Part shown: positions 44,546 through 52,366 of the stretch, piece by piece
How positions within the stretch are numbered: position 1 is the first letter of the stretch
Layout of the letters: each line of letters starts with the position of its first letter
Assembly (NCBI RefSeq): GCF_001434475.1
Contig: NZ_AZGF01000012.1
Coordinates: forward strand, 1-64,000
Origin: Paucilactobacillus suebicus DSM 5007 = KCTC 3549
GTDB taxonomy: Bacteria; Bacillota; Bacilli; Lactobacillales; Lactobacillaceae
Reading direction: 5' to 3'
Length of the DNA stretch: 64,000 nt
The notes under the pieces: model-generated
The model's input: the letters and a program-made list of their open reading frames with translations, nothing else
Told to the model about the DNA's origin: nothing
The model's database searches: none
Translations under genes and position numbers: made by a program

Positions 44546-45454
44546 TTGAGCTTACCAGTTTTTTTCGAACTGGTAGAGATTAAGGCTAAAACTGCGAGTG
44601 TATTACCATTTTTGTTAGGTGTTTGTTTTAGTTGGTATAATTATCAGTCGATCCACATATGGTATGTATTACTTTTCTTTGTTGCCATGTTCATTTTTAA
44701 TATGGCAGTTGATATTCTTGATAACTATAATGACTATCATCATGCGGTTAAGGGGTACGATTACAAGCAAAAAACAAATATTATTGGTCGTGAACATTTA
44801 TCCGTTAGGCTAGTATTTACCATCATGATGAGCATGATCACGATTTCTGCTCTGATGGGAATTTATCTAGCCACCAAGGTTGGTTGGTCAATCCTATGGA
44901 TGGGACTCTGGTGCTATGCGGTTGGTATTTTGTATTCATCAGGTCCGCGCCCATTATCAAGTTTGCCAGTTGGCGAATTTTTCTCCGGCTTTACAATGGG
45001 ATTTATGATTTTGCTGATTTGTGTGTATATCAATACCTACCAGATATTTATGTGGAACTCATTAATGTTAAGCAGCATTTTACTAGTCTCGCTGCCATCC
45101 GTTCTATGGATTGCCAATCTAATGTTGGCTAACAATATCTGTGATTTGGACGAAGATGTTAAAAACCACCGTCACACAATTGTTTATTATTTAGGACAAC
45201 AACGGAGCGTGGTGTTCTTTGTAGTCTTAAATGTGCTGGCATATCTTTCATTAATTCTCGCAGTCTTTGTTGGCATTGCACCGTGGTTCACACTATTCGC
45301 TTTAGTTTCGTTACCGTTTGTTATTAAACAAGTCCGATTATTTTGGCATCGACAAGTTAAAAAAGAGACGTTTATCTGTGCCGTTAGAATTTTGGCGGTT
45401 GGAACTTTTAGTCAAGTGATTACGTATCTCATTGGATTAGCTATTTCGCTTTAG
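44546..45454 (+). CDS. menA: 1,4-dihydroxy-2-naphthoate polyprenyltransferase
   Basis: 302-residue UbiA-superfamily membrane enzyme that joins a polyprenyl chain to 1,4-dihydroxy-2-naphthoate. Aspartate motifs are AVDILDNYNDYHHA and NICDLDEDVKNHRHT; about eight helices. TTG 44546 with AGGTGA 5 bp upstream is preferred to GTG 44537, which is part of the ribosome site. It lies 16 bp before ndh in the same direction. No menFDCEB genes are in view, so the substrate may come from outside. Confidence 0.9.
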   Translation: MSLPVFFELVEIKAKTASVLPFLLGVCFSWYNYQSIHIWYVLLFFVAMFIFNMAVDILDNYNDYHHAVKGYDYKQKTNIIGREHLSVRLVFTIMMSMITISALMGIYLATKVGWSILWMGLWCYAVGILYSSGPRPLSSLPVGEFFSGFTMGFMILLICVYINTYQIFMWNSLMLSSILLVSLPSVLWIANLMLANNICDLDEDVKNHRHTIVYYLGQQRSVVFFVVLNVLAYLSLILAVFVGIAPWFTLFALVSLPFVIKQVRLFWHRQVKKETFICAVRILAVGTFSQVITYLIGLAISL

Positions 45455-45470
45455 ATAGAGGAGGGCCATC

Positions 45471-46676
45471 ATGAAAGAGGTTGTCATTTTAGGTGCTGGT
45501 TACGCAGGATTGCGTGCACTGAAGGAATTGCAACGCCATCGTACTGATTGTCATGTGACGTTAATTGATAAACACGATTATCACTACGAGGCGACAGATC
45601 TGCATGAAGTTGCCACTGGTATGCAACATCGTAGTCGAATCAGTTATGATATTAACGATGTGGTTGATCGCGAACGAACAACTTTTGTTCAGGAAACGGT
45701 TGATAAAGTTGATTGTGAAAACCAAAAGGTAATCTGCACTAATGGTAAGGAAGTAACTTACGACTATTTGATTGTGGCACTCGGATTTGAGTCGGAAACG
45801 TTTGGCACACCAGGCGTTGATGAGTATGCCCTTTCGATGACTAACGTCGATGATGCTGAAAAAATATATCATCATATCTGTGAACAAATGCAACTCTACA
45901 AGCAAACTCAAGACGAAGACTTCCTAAAAATTGTGGTCTGTGGTGCCGGCTTTACCGGGGTTGAGCTCATGGGGGCACTGGTTGAAGCCAAGCCTGAATA
46001 TGCTAAAATTGCTGATGTTAATCCAGCACAAATTGAAATCTACTGTGTTGAGGCATCGACTCGTCTATTGCCAATGTTTAATGAAAAATTGGCAAGTTAT
46101 GGCATCGATCATTTGAAAGAATGGGGTGTCAAACTTTATACTGGAATGCGGGTCAAAGAAATTAAACCTAATTTGGTTATGTATCGAGCTGGTGACGATG
46201 ACCCAATGAAAGAAATCAGTGCCAGAACAATTATCTGGACGACCGGTGTTCGTGGCAGTAAAGTTATTGCGGCTTCTGGGTTTTCTGAAAAACGTGGCCG
46301 AGTGATGGTTAAGGATGACTTGAGTGCTCCTGACCATGACAATGTATATATTGTGGGGGATGTTGCAGCGGTAATGGATACGTCTACTCAGCGTCCTTAT
46401 CCAACGACTGCCCAAATTTCATTAAAAATGGGTCATCATGCTGCTAAAAACATTATTCGTCAAATTGCTGGTCAATCGACTGAACCATTTTCGTTTAAGT
46501 CACTAGGATCAGTAGCTTCAATTGGCAACACACACGCCTTTGGGTTGGTGGGCACAACACCAATTAAGGGTTATCCGGCTTCGTTTGTTAAAAAAGCCAT
46601 CATGGATAAATCTTTGCTTGAGACTGGTGGGGTTAAGGAAACCATGTCGAAGGGGAGATTTGATTTTTATCATTAA
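45471..46676 (+). CDS. ndh: Type II NADH dehydrogenase
   Basis: 401-residue single-subunit, non-proton-pumping NADH:menaquinone oxidoreductase on the inner membrane face. The FAD motif VVILGAGYAGLRALKEL is at the N-terminus, the NADH motif VVCGAGFTGVELMGALVE near residue 156, and the second FAD motif YIVGDVAAVMD near 290. With MenA, the polyprenyl synthase and cytochrome bd, it completes a short electron chain. GAGGAGG precedes ATG. Probably co-transcribed with menA. Confidence 0.92.
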   Translation: MKEVVILGAGYAGLRALKELQRHRTDCHVTLIDKHDYHYEATDLHEVATGMQHRSRISYDINDVVDRERTTFVQETVDKVDCENQKVICTNGKEVTYDYLIVALGFESETFGTPGVDEYALSMTNVDDAEKIYHHICEQMQLYKQTQDEDFLKIVVCGAGFTGVELMGALVEAKPEYAKIADVNPAQIEIYCVEASTRLLPMFNEKLASYGIDHLKEWGVKLYTGMRVKEIKPNLVMYRAGDDDPMKEISARTIIWTTGVRGSKVIAASGFSEKRGRVMVKDDLSAPDHDNVYIVGDVAAVMDTSTQRPYPTTAQISLKMGHHAAKNIIRQIAGQSTEPFSFKSLGSVASIGNTHAFGLVGTTPIKGYPASFVKKAIMDKSLLETGGVKETMSKGRFDFYH

Positions 46677-46681
46677 AATAT

Positions 46682-46697
46682 AGTTTCACGTGGAACA
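46682..46697. promoter_or_regulatory. Degenerate parS-like site
   Basis: AGTTTCACGTGGAACA matches parS at 14 of 16 positions and lies between ndh and the DNA glycosylase. Weaker than the other three. Confidence 0.5.
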
Positions 46698-46709
46698 TTG
46701 GAGATAATT

Positions 46710-47336
46710 TTGAAACAGACAGATAAACGAAAATTGGCGGTTTTAACCGCATTAATGAATCATTATGGCACACAGCGCTGGTGGGAACACGACAATCCGA
46801 TTGAAGACTGGGTTTCGATGATTTTAGTACAGCAGACAACTGGGATTAATGCTGAAAAAGCAGTCGCCAATTTACAGCCTTATTTAACGCCACAACAATT
46901 GATCGAAATGCCAATGGACCAGTTACAGGAATTAATCCGACCAGCCGGATTCTACCGACAAAAAAGTCAGTATATCAAAGAACTGATGAATTGGTTTATG
47001 GCACGCGGTGGGGATTTTAAGGTATTCGAAAATATCTCCACTAGTGACCTGAGAAGAGAATTATTGGATATTAAAGGTGTAGGTGAGGAAACCGCTGATG
47101 ATATGCTACTATATATTTTTCACCGACCAGTGTTTATTGCTGACACTTACGCCAGACGTTTATTTAATCGCCTAGGTTTTGGCCCGTATAAAACCTATCA
47201 TCAGATGCAACTAGATTTTGCCGATATCATACCTGGTCATGACGATCAGGTATGTCGAGAATGGCACGCTGTCATTGATGAACATGGTAAGGCCTTTAGA
47301 CGAAATGAACAGATGGATGAATCTTGGATTAAATAA
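46710..47336 (+). CDS. Endonuclease III-like DNA glycosylase (HhH-GPD)
   Basis: 208-residue base-excision repair protein. SMILVQQTTGINAEKAVANL is the first HhH-GPD helix set, LLDIKGVGEETADDMLLYI the helix-hairpin-helix, and FIADTYARRLFNRLG carries the catalytic Asp. The C-terminal Fe-S cysteine cluster of Nth/MutY is absent (only one Cys, in VCREWHAVIDEHG), as in a cluster-less branch common in lactobacilli. TTG 46710 is 6 bp from TTGGAG. The activity (Nth or alkyl-base glycosylase) is uncertain. Confidence 0.87.
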   Translation: MKQTDKRKLAVLTALMNHYGTQRWWEHDNPIEDWVSMILVQQTTGINAEKAVANLQPYLTPQQLIEMPMDQLQELIRPAGFYRQKSQYIKELMNWFMARGGDFKVFENISTSDLRRELLDIKGVGEETADDMLLYIFHRPVFIADTYARRLFNRLGFGPYKTYHQMQLDFADIIPGHDDQVCREWHAVIDEHGKAFRRNEQMDESWIK

Positions 47337-47363
47337 GGTAGCATAAATATAATGGTTTTCATT

Positions 47364-47415
47364 AAAACAGCTTCTATACTCATGGGACGAAGATTGTGAG
47401 TATAGAAGCTGTTTT
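47364..47415. terminator. Bidirectional terminator between convergent genes
   Basis: AAAACAGCTTCTATACTCA pairs fully with TGAGTATAGAAGCTGTTTT, 14-nt loop, A/T tracts on both sides. It lies between the glycosylase (+) and the MarR gene (-). Confidence 0.85.
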
Positions 47416-47432
47416 GCGCTTGAGTGCACTAG

Positions 47433-47924
47433 TTAGGCACCAGTGATTTTGAGCATTTTTTGTTTCAAGTTGCTGAGTTTACGTTTATCGATTTGGTTAT
47501 CATATTTTTGAGATAATTGATTAGTCATTTTATCCATTAGTTGGGCGAATTCAGCTTGTTCGTGGTTATCAAGGTAATCCCAGCCAGATAATTCTGACTG
47601 ATTAATATTGTTAAGACTACGATGGCCTTCATCCGTGAGACTAACAATCGATACTCGTTTATCAGTGGAGGACTTTACTTTGTTTACCAATCCTTTTTTA
47701 ACTAACTTATTTACAAATTCATTAACGGATGGTGCACTGATGTGTAAATTTTGGGCTAATTCTTTCTGCGACTGATGATCGTTTTTGCCCAGTGACATTA
47801 AAATATTACCCTGTCCTTGAAACAGCATGGACGGGGCATCTTTTTGCTGCATTTCCAAATAAAATAGCATTGTTAAATCAAAAAACTTTTCTGTTAGACG
47901 ATGCTTAGTTAATTCTTCGGTCAT
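47433..47924 (-). CDS. MarR family transcriptional regulator
   Basis: 163-residue winged-helix repressor. DNA-binding domain about residues 45-115: QKELAQNLHISAPSVNEFV (recognition helix), SSTDKRVSIVSLTDEGHRSL (wing). AGGTGA precedes ATG. It is divergent from an alpha/beta hydrolase; three TTAGGNGNCCTAA-like sites lie in the shared gap, which suggests that it represses both genes. Confidence 0.88.
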   Translation of the reverse strand: MTEELTKHRLTEKFFDLTMLFYLEMQQKDAPSMLFQGQGNILMSLGKNDHQSQKELAQNLHISAPSVNEFVNKLVKKGLVNKVKSSTDKRVSIVSLTDEGHRSLNNINQSELSGWDYLDNHEQAEFAQLMDKMTNQLSQKYDNQIDKRKLSNLKQKMLKITGA

Positions 47925-47970
47925 TGTTATTCACCTGCTTTTGTAGTGACAATAGTATATCACATTTTTA

Positions 47971-48042
47971 TTAGGGGGCCTAAATTTATTGTTGACATTT
48001 TAAATAGGTCCCCTTATTATATACAATAATTAGGCGACCTAA
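47971..48042 (+). promoter_or_regulatory. Hydrolase promoter with three MarR-type operators
   Basis: TTGACA (47992-47997), 17-bp spacer, TATTAT (48015-48020). The perfect palindrome TTAGGGGGCCTAA (47971-47983) lies before it, ATAGGTCCCCTTA (48004-48016) overlaps the spacer and -10, and TTAGGCGACCTAA (48030-48042) follows it. Centres are about 33 and 26 bp apart, covering the promoter. Confidence 0.75.
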
Positions 48043-48069
48043 TAATATTAAAACATGAGGTAATTAATA

Positions 48070-49242
48070 ATGAAATTTATTTTTGATGATCCAACTTTTT
48101 CTTATGAAACATTGAGAACCATCGGCTATTCAGTCAACGGCGGAGCTGATATTGGTGCGGTTGTGAATACTGCATACAGAATTGAAGAAGGCAATTTTGA
48201 AAGCTGGTTTAGTGAATGGAATGCTTTAGCTCAACGTGTCGAATTGAAAGCAGATGAATTTAAAAAGCATGGGCAAAAAATTAGTGCCAGTGAAAATTAC
48301 TTAAAGGCCTCTAACTATTACCGTTCAGCAGAGTTCTTTTTGCATGGCGATCCAACCGATTCAAGAATGCTGACAACTTGGAAAAAGAGCCGTGATACGT
48401 TCAGAACTGGGATCAAGATGGCCTCAGTCAATGTTGAATTTATTGATATTCCGTTTGGAGAAACGTCCATGCCTGGTTATTTTTATAAGGTTGACGATCA
48501 GGCTCGACCAACATTAATTGTGCACGGGGGATACGATTCGACTGGTGAGGAACTATTCTTTCAAGTTGCCAGTGATGCGTTGAAGCATGGATATAACGTC
48601 TTAACTTTTGAAGGGCCAGGACAGGGAGCAGTGATTCGCGAACAACATCTTCCATTTCGTGTAGATTGGGAAAATGTGGTTGGACCAGTGATTGATTACT
48701 TAGCAACAAGAAATGACGTTGATCAAAGTAAAATTGCATTGATGGGCATTAGTTTTGGTGGCTTGCTGGCACCGAGAGCCGCGGCTTTTGACAAACGAAT
48801 TGCTGCTGTGATTGCTGATGATGGCGTTTATTCGTTTAGTTTTACTGATGCATTCGCAGCGCGGGGGCATGATCACCCCGATCAAGCATCCATCGAAAGT
48901 AAGATGAAGGAATTGATGAAAGTTAGCACCAATGTTCGGTGGGTGATCGAAAATGGCATGTTTACCTTTGGCGCCAGCTCGGTCAGTGACTTGTTTGATA
49001 AAACAGCAGCCTTTAAGTTAGATCAGGTGGCAGATAAGATTGAATGTCCAATTCTAATTGGTGAGGCTGCTAACGATGGTTTTTTCAAAGGGCAACCACA
49101 AATGCTGTATGACGCTGTGAACGTCCCTAAAACATTGATTAAATTTGGCCCAGATGATGGAGCTGAGGAGCACTGCCAGATGGGTGGAATTACTTACTAC
49201 AATCAGCGCGTCTTTGAATGGCTGGACGGTGTGTTCAAATAA
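48070..49242 (+). CDS. Alpha/beta hydrolase (dienelactone/FrsA-like)
   Basis: 390-residue hydrolase with an N-terminal helical cap (residues 1-130) and a C-terminal alpha/beta core. The nucleophile elbow is GISFGG (Ser near 227). The acid is probably Asp in EAANDGFF, and the His lies in AEEHCQMGG. LIVHGGYDSTGEEL forms the oxyanion strand. The layout resembles 2,6-dihydroxypseudooxynicotine hydrolase/FrsA-like esterases. Probably controlled by the divergent MarR protein. Substrate unknown. Confidence 0.85.
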   Translation: MKFIFDDPTFSYETLRTIGYSVNGGADIGAVVNTAYRIEEGNFESWFSEWNALAQRVELKADEFKKHGQKISASENYLKASNYYRSAEFFLHGDPTDSRMLTTWKKSRDTFRTGIKMASVNVEFIDIPFGETSMPGYFYKVDDQARPTLIVHGGYDSTGEELFFQVASDALKHGYNVLTFEGPGQGAVIREQHLPFRVDWENVVGPVIDYLATRNDVDQSKIALMGISFGGLLAPRAAAFDKRIAAVIADDGVYSFSFTDAFAARGHDHPDQASIESKMKELMKVSTNVRWVIENGMFTFGASSVSDLFDKTAAFKLDQVADKIECPILIGEAANDGFFKGQPQMLYDAVNVPKTLIKFGPDDGAEEHCQMGGITYYNQRVFEWLDGVFK

Positions 49243-49326
49243 CTACGTAGTTATTGACCAATTTATGATATCAAGACGATAATCAAGCATGAATATAAAA
49301 CTTAGTCTAAAAAAGAGGTTAATCAA

Positions 49327-49917
49327 ATGGATAAGAACCGAGTGGTGGCACTATCGGATGGTGTGATTGCAATTATCATGACGATCATGGTGTTGGAACT
49401 AAAAACACCGATCAGTGGCGGCTGGAATGCGCTACTAGATGATAAGTTTGTTTTAATCAGCTATGTAATTAGTTTCACTGCAACTTATTATTTTTGGACG
49501 GTCCATCATGATCTGTTTAAGTCATTTGATAAGATCCCAATTAACAGTGCGTGGATTAATGCAATTTACCTACTGACGTTGTCGTTCTTGCCGTTCACGA
49601 CGTCGTGGGTCGGTCGCTTTTTATGGGCAGTACCGGCAGAATTAACGTACTCGGTTAACTTTTTGTTGATTACGGCAACTACGCTGTGGTTCGAACATAC
49701 AATTAAACAAGATTTAATTCATGTTCATCAGGCAATTCCTGAAACTGTTCTGAAAAGTTCTCGTCTATTGAAATTAACCCTGTTATTGAATTTTATTTGT
49801 TGCTTGATTACTTATTTGTGGGCGCCCACAGGGATTATTGCTGTGGCAGTCATTTTGACTGTTTGGATTTGGCGTAGCGTTAGTAGTGCGGCGCATGAGT
49901 ATTCGCAGAATAAGTGA
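49327..49917 (+). CDS. TMEM175 family potassium channel-like protein (DUF1211)
   Basis: 196-residue membrane protein, six hydrophobic segments. KNRVVALSDGVIAIIMTIMV shows the RxxxxSD signature of helix 1 and is nearly the same as in the paralogue at 14812-15366. AGAGGT precedes ATG. It lies 84 bp after the hydrolase gene; whether they share a transcript is unclear. Expected role: K+ leak channel in the cell membrane. Confidence 0.85.
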   Translation: MDKNRVVALSDGVIAIIMTIMVLELKTPISGGWNALLDDKFVLISYVISFTATYYFWTVHHDLFKSFDKIPINSAWINAIYLLTLSFLPFTTSWVGRFLWAVPAELTYSVNFLLITATTLWFEHTIKQDLIHVHQAIPETVLKSSRLLKLTLLLNFICCLITYLWAPTGIIAVAVILTVWIWRSVSSAAHEYSQNK

Positions 49918-49972
49918 ACTTGGCAGTGATTTGGGAATGATTTTCTCACAATTTATTTAGACTAAACGTGCA

Positions 49973-50082
49973 AAAAACGGCTGCTCCCGGCCATATAAGA
50001 CAACTCCAACCAAAATCCAAATTCGGGATTTTAGTTGGAGTTGTCTTATATTCTGGGAGCATAACGCCGTTTTTTGCACTCT
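49973..50082 (-). repeat. Long-hairpin element LHE-E
   Basis: 110 nt, minus strand from AGAGTG to CACGTTTA. Outer stem GTGCAAAAAACGGC/GCCGTTTTTTGCAC, perfect 14 bp (49978-49991 with 50066-50079). After an internal loop with CTCCC/GGGAG, the inner stem ATATAAGACAACTCCAAC pairs fully with its complement and continues as AAAATCC/GGGATTTT. The TAG of TAGAGTG is the stop codon of the minus-strand membrane protein gene (50081-50548). Confidence 0.9.
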
Positions 50083-50548
50083 ACTTGTCTAAATGCAAAT
50101 AAACCAATGCATAAGCCCATTCTCCTACTAGCAGGGTGATTAATGGGGATGATAATCCGTACAATAATAAATTATCCTTAGAAAGTAAGTTGACATTGCT
50201 TGGGAAGAAAAATGGGATTACAAGGAAGATTAACATAATCACTGTCTGAACTCGCTGGCTAATGTATGCTGCAGTTAGCATCATCCGCCATTCTCGTTCA
50301 TCATTATGGTTCATGGCCATTGGATAACCATTTTCTTTAAAATCTAATATTTTGACTCGGTGGCGATGAATTCGTTGACGACGAATAACCCAGATTAATG
50401 CCGCAATGTATATAATCATTATCACAGTATTGAGTAAGGGTGTTAGTTTGATAATTTTTTGTGCAGAGACTGTCGTGATTGTGAAAAAGATTAAAATAAT
50501 GGTCATGAGAATGGTATTGATAACGATATTTTTTCTTGTATTAATCAT
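50081..50548 (-). CDS. Small hypothetical membrane protein (Xre partner)
   Basis: 155 residues with about four hydrophobic segments in two pairs (residues 8-60 and 100-150) separated by a basic linker, RRQRIHRHRVKIL. Proteins of this type (DUF3796/DUF6442-like) are often encoded behind a short Xre regulator. GGAGGA selects ATG 50548; a longer frame overlaps the Xre gene. The last 8 bp of the Xre gene overlap this start, so the two are coupled. Its stop codon is provided by LHE-E. Confidence 0.75.
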   Translation of the reverse strand: MINTRKNIVINTILMTIILIFFTITTVSAQKIIKLTPLLNTVIMIIYIAALIWVIRRQRIHRHRVKILDFKENGYPMAMNHNDEREWRMMLTAAYISQRVQTVIMLIFLVIPFFFPSNVNLLSKDNLLLYGLSSPLITLLVGEWAYALVYLHLDK

Positions 50549-50747
50549 TTTGAGGTTCCTCCCAGATAAATAGTTTTTCAATTGGTGTTTTAAGAATATG
50601 TGCGATGCTAAAAGCCAGGTCAAGTGATGGATCATACTTATTGTTTTCAATCGCGTTAATTGTTTGCCGCGTTACTTGAGTTAAATCAGCCAGTTCGGCC
50701 TGTGATAGCTTCATTTGTTTACGTTGTTCGTGAATATTGTTTTTCAC
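50541..50747 (-). CDS. Xre/Cro-type HTH regulator
   Basis: 68-residue protein that is almost only a Cro/C1 helix-turn-helix: RKQMKLSQAELADLTQVTRQ then TINAIENNKYDPSLDLAFSI. Such short regulators with IENNKYDPSL are common ahead of small membrane proteins. GGAGGC upstream favours GTG 50747 over GTG 50753. A perfect 16-bp palindrome lies upstream at 50790, its likely operator. Confidence 0.88.
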   Translation of the reverse strand: MKNNIHEQRKQMKLSQAELADLTQVTRQTINAIENNKYDPSLDLAFSIAHILKTPIEKLFIWEEPQND

Positions 50748-50789
50748 CGGCACGGCCTCCTAATATGTCAAATATATTTTACATTTATA

Positions 50790-50805
50790 GTAAAACATGT
50801 TTTAC
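50790..50805. promoter_or_regulatory. Perfect palindrome, candidate Xre operator
   Basis: GTAAAACATGTTTTAC is fully self-complementary. Related half-sites TTTTACATTTA (50778-50788) and ATGTTTTACTT (50820-50830) flank it. It lies in the 249-bp gap upstream of the Xre gene; I see nothing else there. Confidence 0.65.
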
Positions 50806-51002
50806 ATAAATTGTCAAAGATGTTTTACTTTTCTTAATAATTTTTTTCTATTGGGCGACTTTTACTATCAATCAAATTTTAATTATTAATAGAACATTGA
50901 CTTAGACAATGGTCTAAGCGATACAATTTTCTTATTAGGTAAACATTCAGTTTTCATTTGTAATAATGTTTTGTAGACTGACTTCAGCAGGGGGATAAAA
51001 CG

Positions 51003-52139
51003 ATGGATAAGGTTAGAATAGCAATTATCGGCGTTAATAATATTGGGACAGTACATGCGACCTATTTGGCACAACATCAAATTAAAAATGCCGAATTAGT
51101 CGCCTTTTGCGATCATAACGTTAAACACTTAGCGACGGCCAAAGAAAAATTCGGTAGTCAGTACAAATTCTATTCTGATACTGATGAAGTGATGAAAGAT
51201 CCAGACATTGACGCAATTATTATTGCCACGCCGCATTACTCTCATCCGGAACTATCAATTGCTGGCTTAAACGCGGGTAAGCATGTGTTGACCGAGAAAC
51301 CAGCAGGAGTTTATACCAAAAATGTACGTGAGGCCATTAACGTCTCGCATGAACATCCAGAATTGACGTATGGCATTATGTACAATCAGCGGATGAATCC
51401 GGTATATCAAAAGGCTCGTCAATTAGTGCAAAGTGGTGCAATTGGTGAACTGAGGCGAACTAACTGGATTATCACCAACTGGTATAGATCACAGAGTTAT
51501 TATGATTCAAGTAGCTGGCGAGCAACCTGGGCTGGTGAAGGTGGCGGAGTGTTGTTGAATCAAGATCCACACCAGTTAGACTTGTGGCAGTGGATTTGTG
51601 GTATGCCTAAGCGAATCATGAGTTTTGTTTCCTTTGGTAAGCTGCGTCAGATTGAAGTAGAAACCGAAGTAACCGCATATGCCGAGTACGAAAATGGTGC
51701 TACGGGGGTGTTTGTGACGTCGGTAACTGAAACACCAGGGACTAATCGGTTTGAAATTGTTGGGTCGCGTGGCAAAATTGTTATCGAAAACAATCAGTTG
51801 AGTTTTTGGCAAAGTGTCGTGGATGAACAGCAATGGAATCAAGAGTACAAGGGGGGCTTTGGCGAACCAGAAGTTTGGAAAATTGATGTACCAGCAGTTT
51901 GGGACGATCAAACGGGGCATGCCAAAACTGTTCAAAACTTTGTTAACCACATTGTTGACGGTGAAAAGTTGGTTTCTCCAGCCGCAGATGGGATCCTGGG
52001 GTTGAGCATTTCTAACGCGATGTATTTATCAACTTGGCAGCAGCAGTGGGTTGACCTACCAATTGACGAAGATGAGTATTTGACGGAATTGAAAAAGAGG
52101 ATTGCAACCTCAAAAAGTAAACATGATGGCCAACAGTGA
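51003..52139 (+). CDS. Gfo/Idh/MocA family oxidoreductase
   Basis: 378-residue NAD(P)-dependent sugar/inositol-type dehydrogenase. The Rossmann domain starts RIAIIGVNNIGTVHATYLAQ, where the usual GxGxxG is GVNNIG. EKPAGVYTKN contains the conserved EKP lysine. GGGVLLNQDPHQLDLWQWI carries the catalytic Asp/His pair. The ribosome site is AGGGGG. Monocistronic. The substrate is probably a polyol or sugar, not determined. Confidence 0.88.
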   Translation: MDKVRIAIIGVNNIGTVHATYLAQHQIKNAELVAFCDHNVKHLATAKEKFGSQYKFYSDTDEVMKDPDIDAIIIATPHYSHPELSIAGLNAGKHVLTEKPAGVYTKNVREAINVSHEHPELTYGIMYNQRMNPVYQKARQLVQSGAIGELRRTNWIITNWYRSQSYYDSSSWRATWAGEGGGVLLNQDPHQLDLWQWICGMPKRIMSFVSFGKLRQIEVETEVTAYAEYENGATGVFVTSVTETPGTNRFEIVGSRGKIVIENNQLSFWQSVVDEQQWNQEYKGGFGEPEVWKIDVPAVWDDQTGHAKTVQNFVNHIVDGEKLVSPAADGILGLSISNAMYLSTWQQQWVDLPIDEDEYLTELKKRIATSKSKHDGQQ

Positions 52140-52199
52140 CCACGTTTGTTAAGAAAATGACAGCGCTTTTACAGAAATATTAAGATTTTCTAAGCAGCC

Positions 52200-52228
52200 T
52201 TGCGCATGCCTGTAAATGGTTGTAATAT
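52200..52228 (+). promoter_or_regulatory. Promoter of the tRNA-like gene
   Basis: TTGCGC (52200-52205), 17-bp spacer, TAATAT (52223-52228). The seventh base after the -10 box is 52235, the first base of the tRNA-like fold, so no 5' leader would be made. Confidence 0.6.
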
Positions 52229-52234
52229 GTGCGA

Positions 52235-52307
52235 GTCGGTTTGGTGTAATCGGAAGCACAACTAAGCCACGGTCTTATGGGTGTCGGTTCGAGTCCGGCA
52301 ATCGACA
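52235..52307 (+). tRNA. tRNA-Arg(ACG)-like gene with unusual anticodon arm
   Basis: 73 nt that fold as a tRNA. Acceptor stem GTCGGTT/AATCGAC (one G-T), U8, D-arm GTGT...GCAC with A14, G18, G19 and A21, T-arm GTCGG-TTCGAGT-CCGGC, discriminator A. The anticodon arm is CTAAG-CCACGGT-CTTAT: four of five pairs, anticodon ACG, but C instead of U at position 33. A20 and C35, arginine identity bases, are present. No CCA is encoded. It is solitary, has a promoter just upstream and a terminator just downstream. Either a decayed tRNA or a specialised one. Confidence 0.7.
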
Positions 52308-52310
52308 ACA

Positions 52311-52366
52311 AATAACCGTTATACTAAAGCTCCTCTGTGAGAGGTTTTAGCATAACGGTTATTTTT
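52311..52366. terminator. Terminator after tRNA-like gene (bidirectional)
   Basis: AATAACCGTTAT ... ATAACGGTTATTTTT with an inner CCTCT/AGAGG hairpin. It starts 4 nt after the tRNA 3' end and overlaps the stop of the convergent TetR gene. Confidence 0.85.

Noticed and set aside
52150-52172. cre site after the Gfo/Idh gene
   Set aside because: TGACAGCGCTTTTACA has at least two mismatches to the CcpA consensus at conserved places and lies after, not before, a gene.
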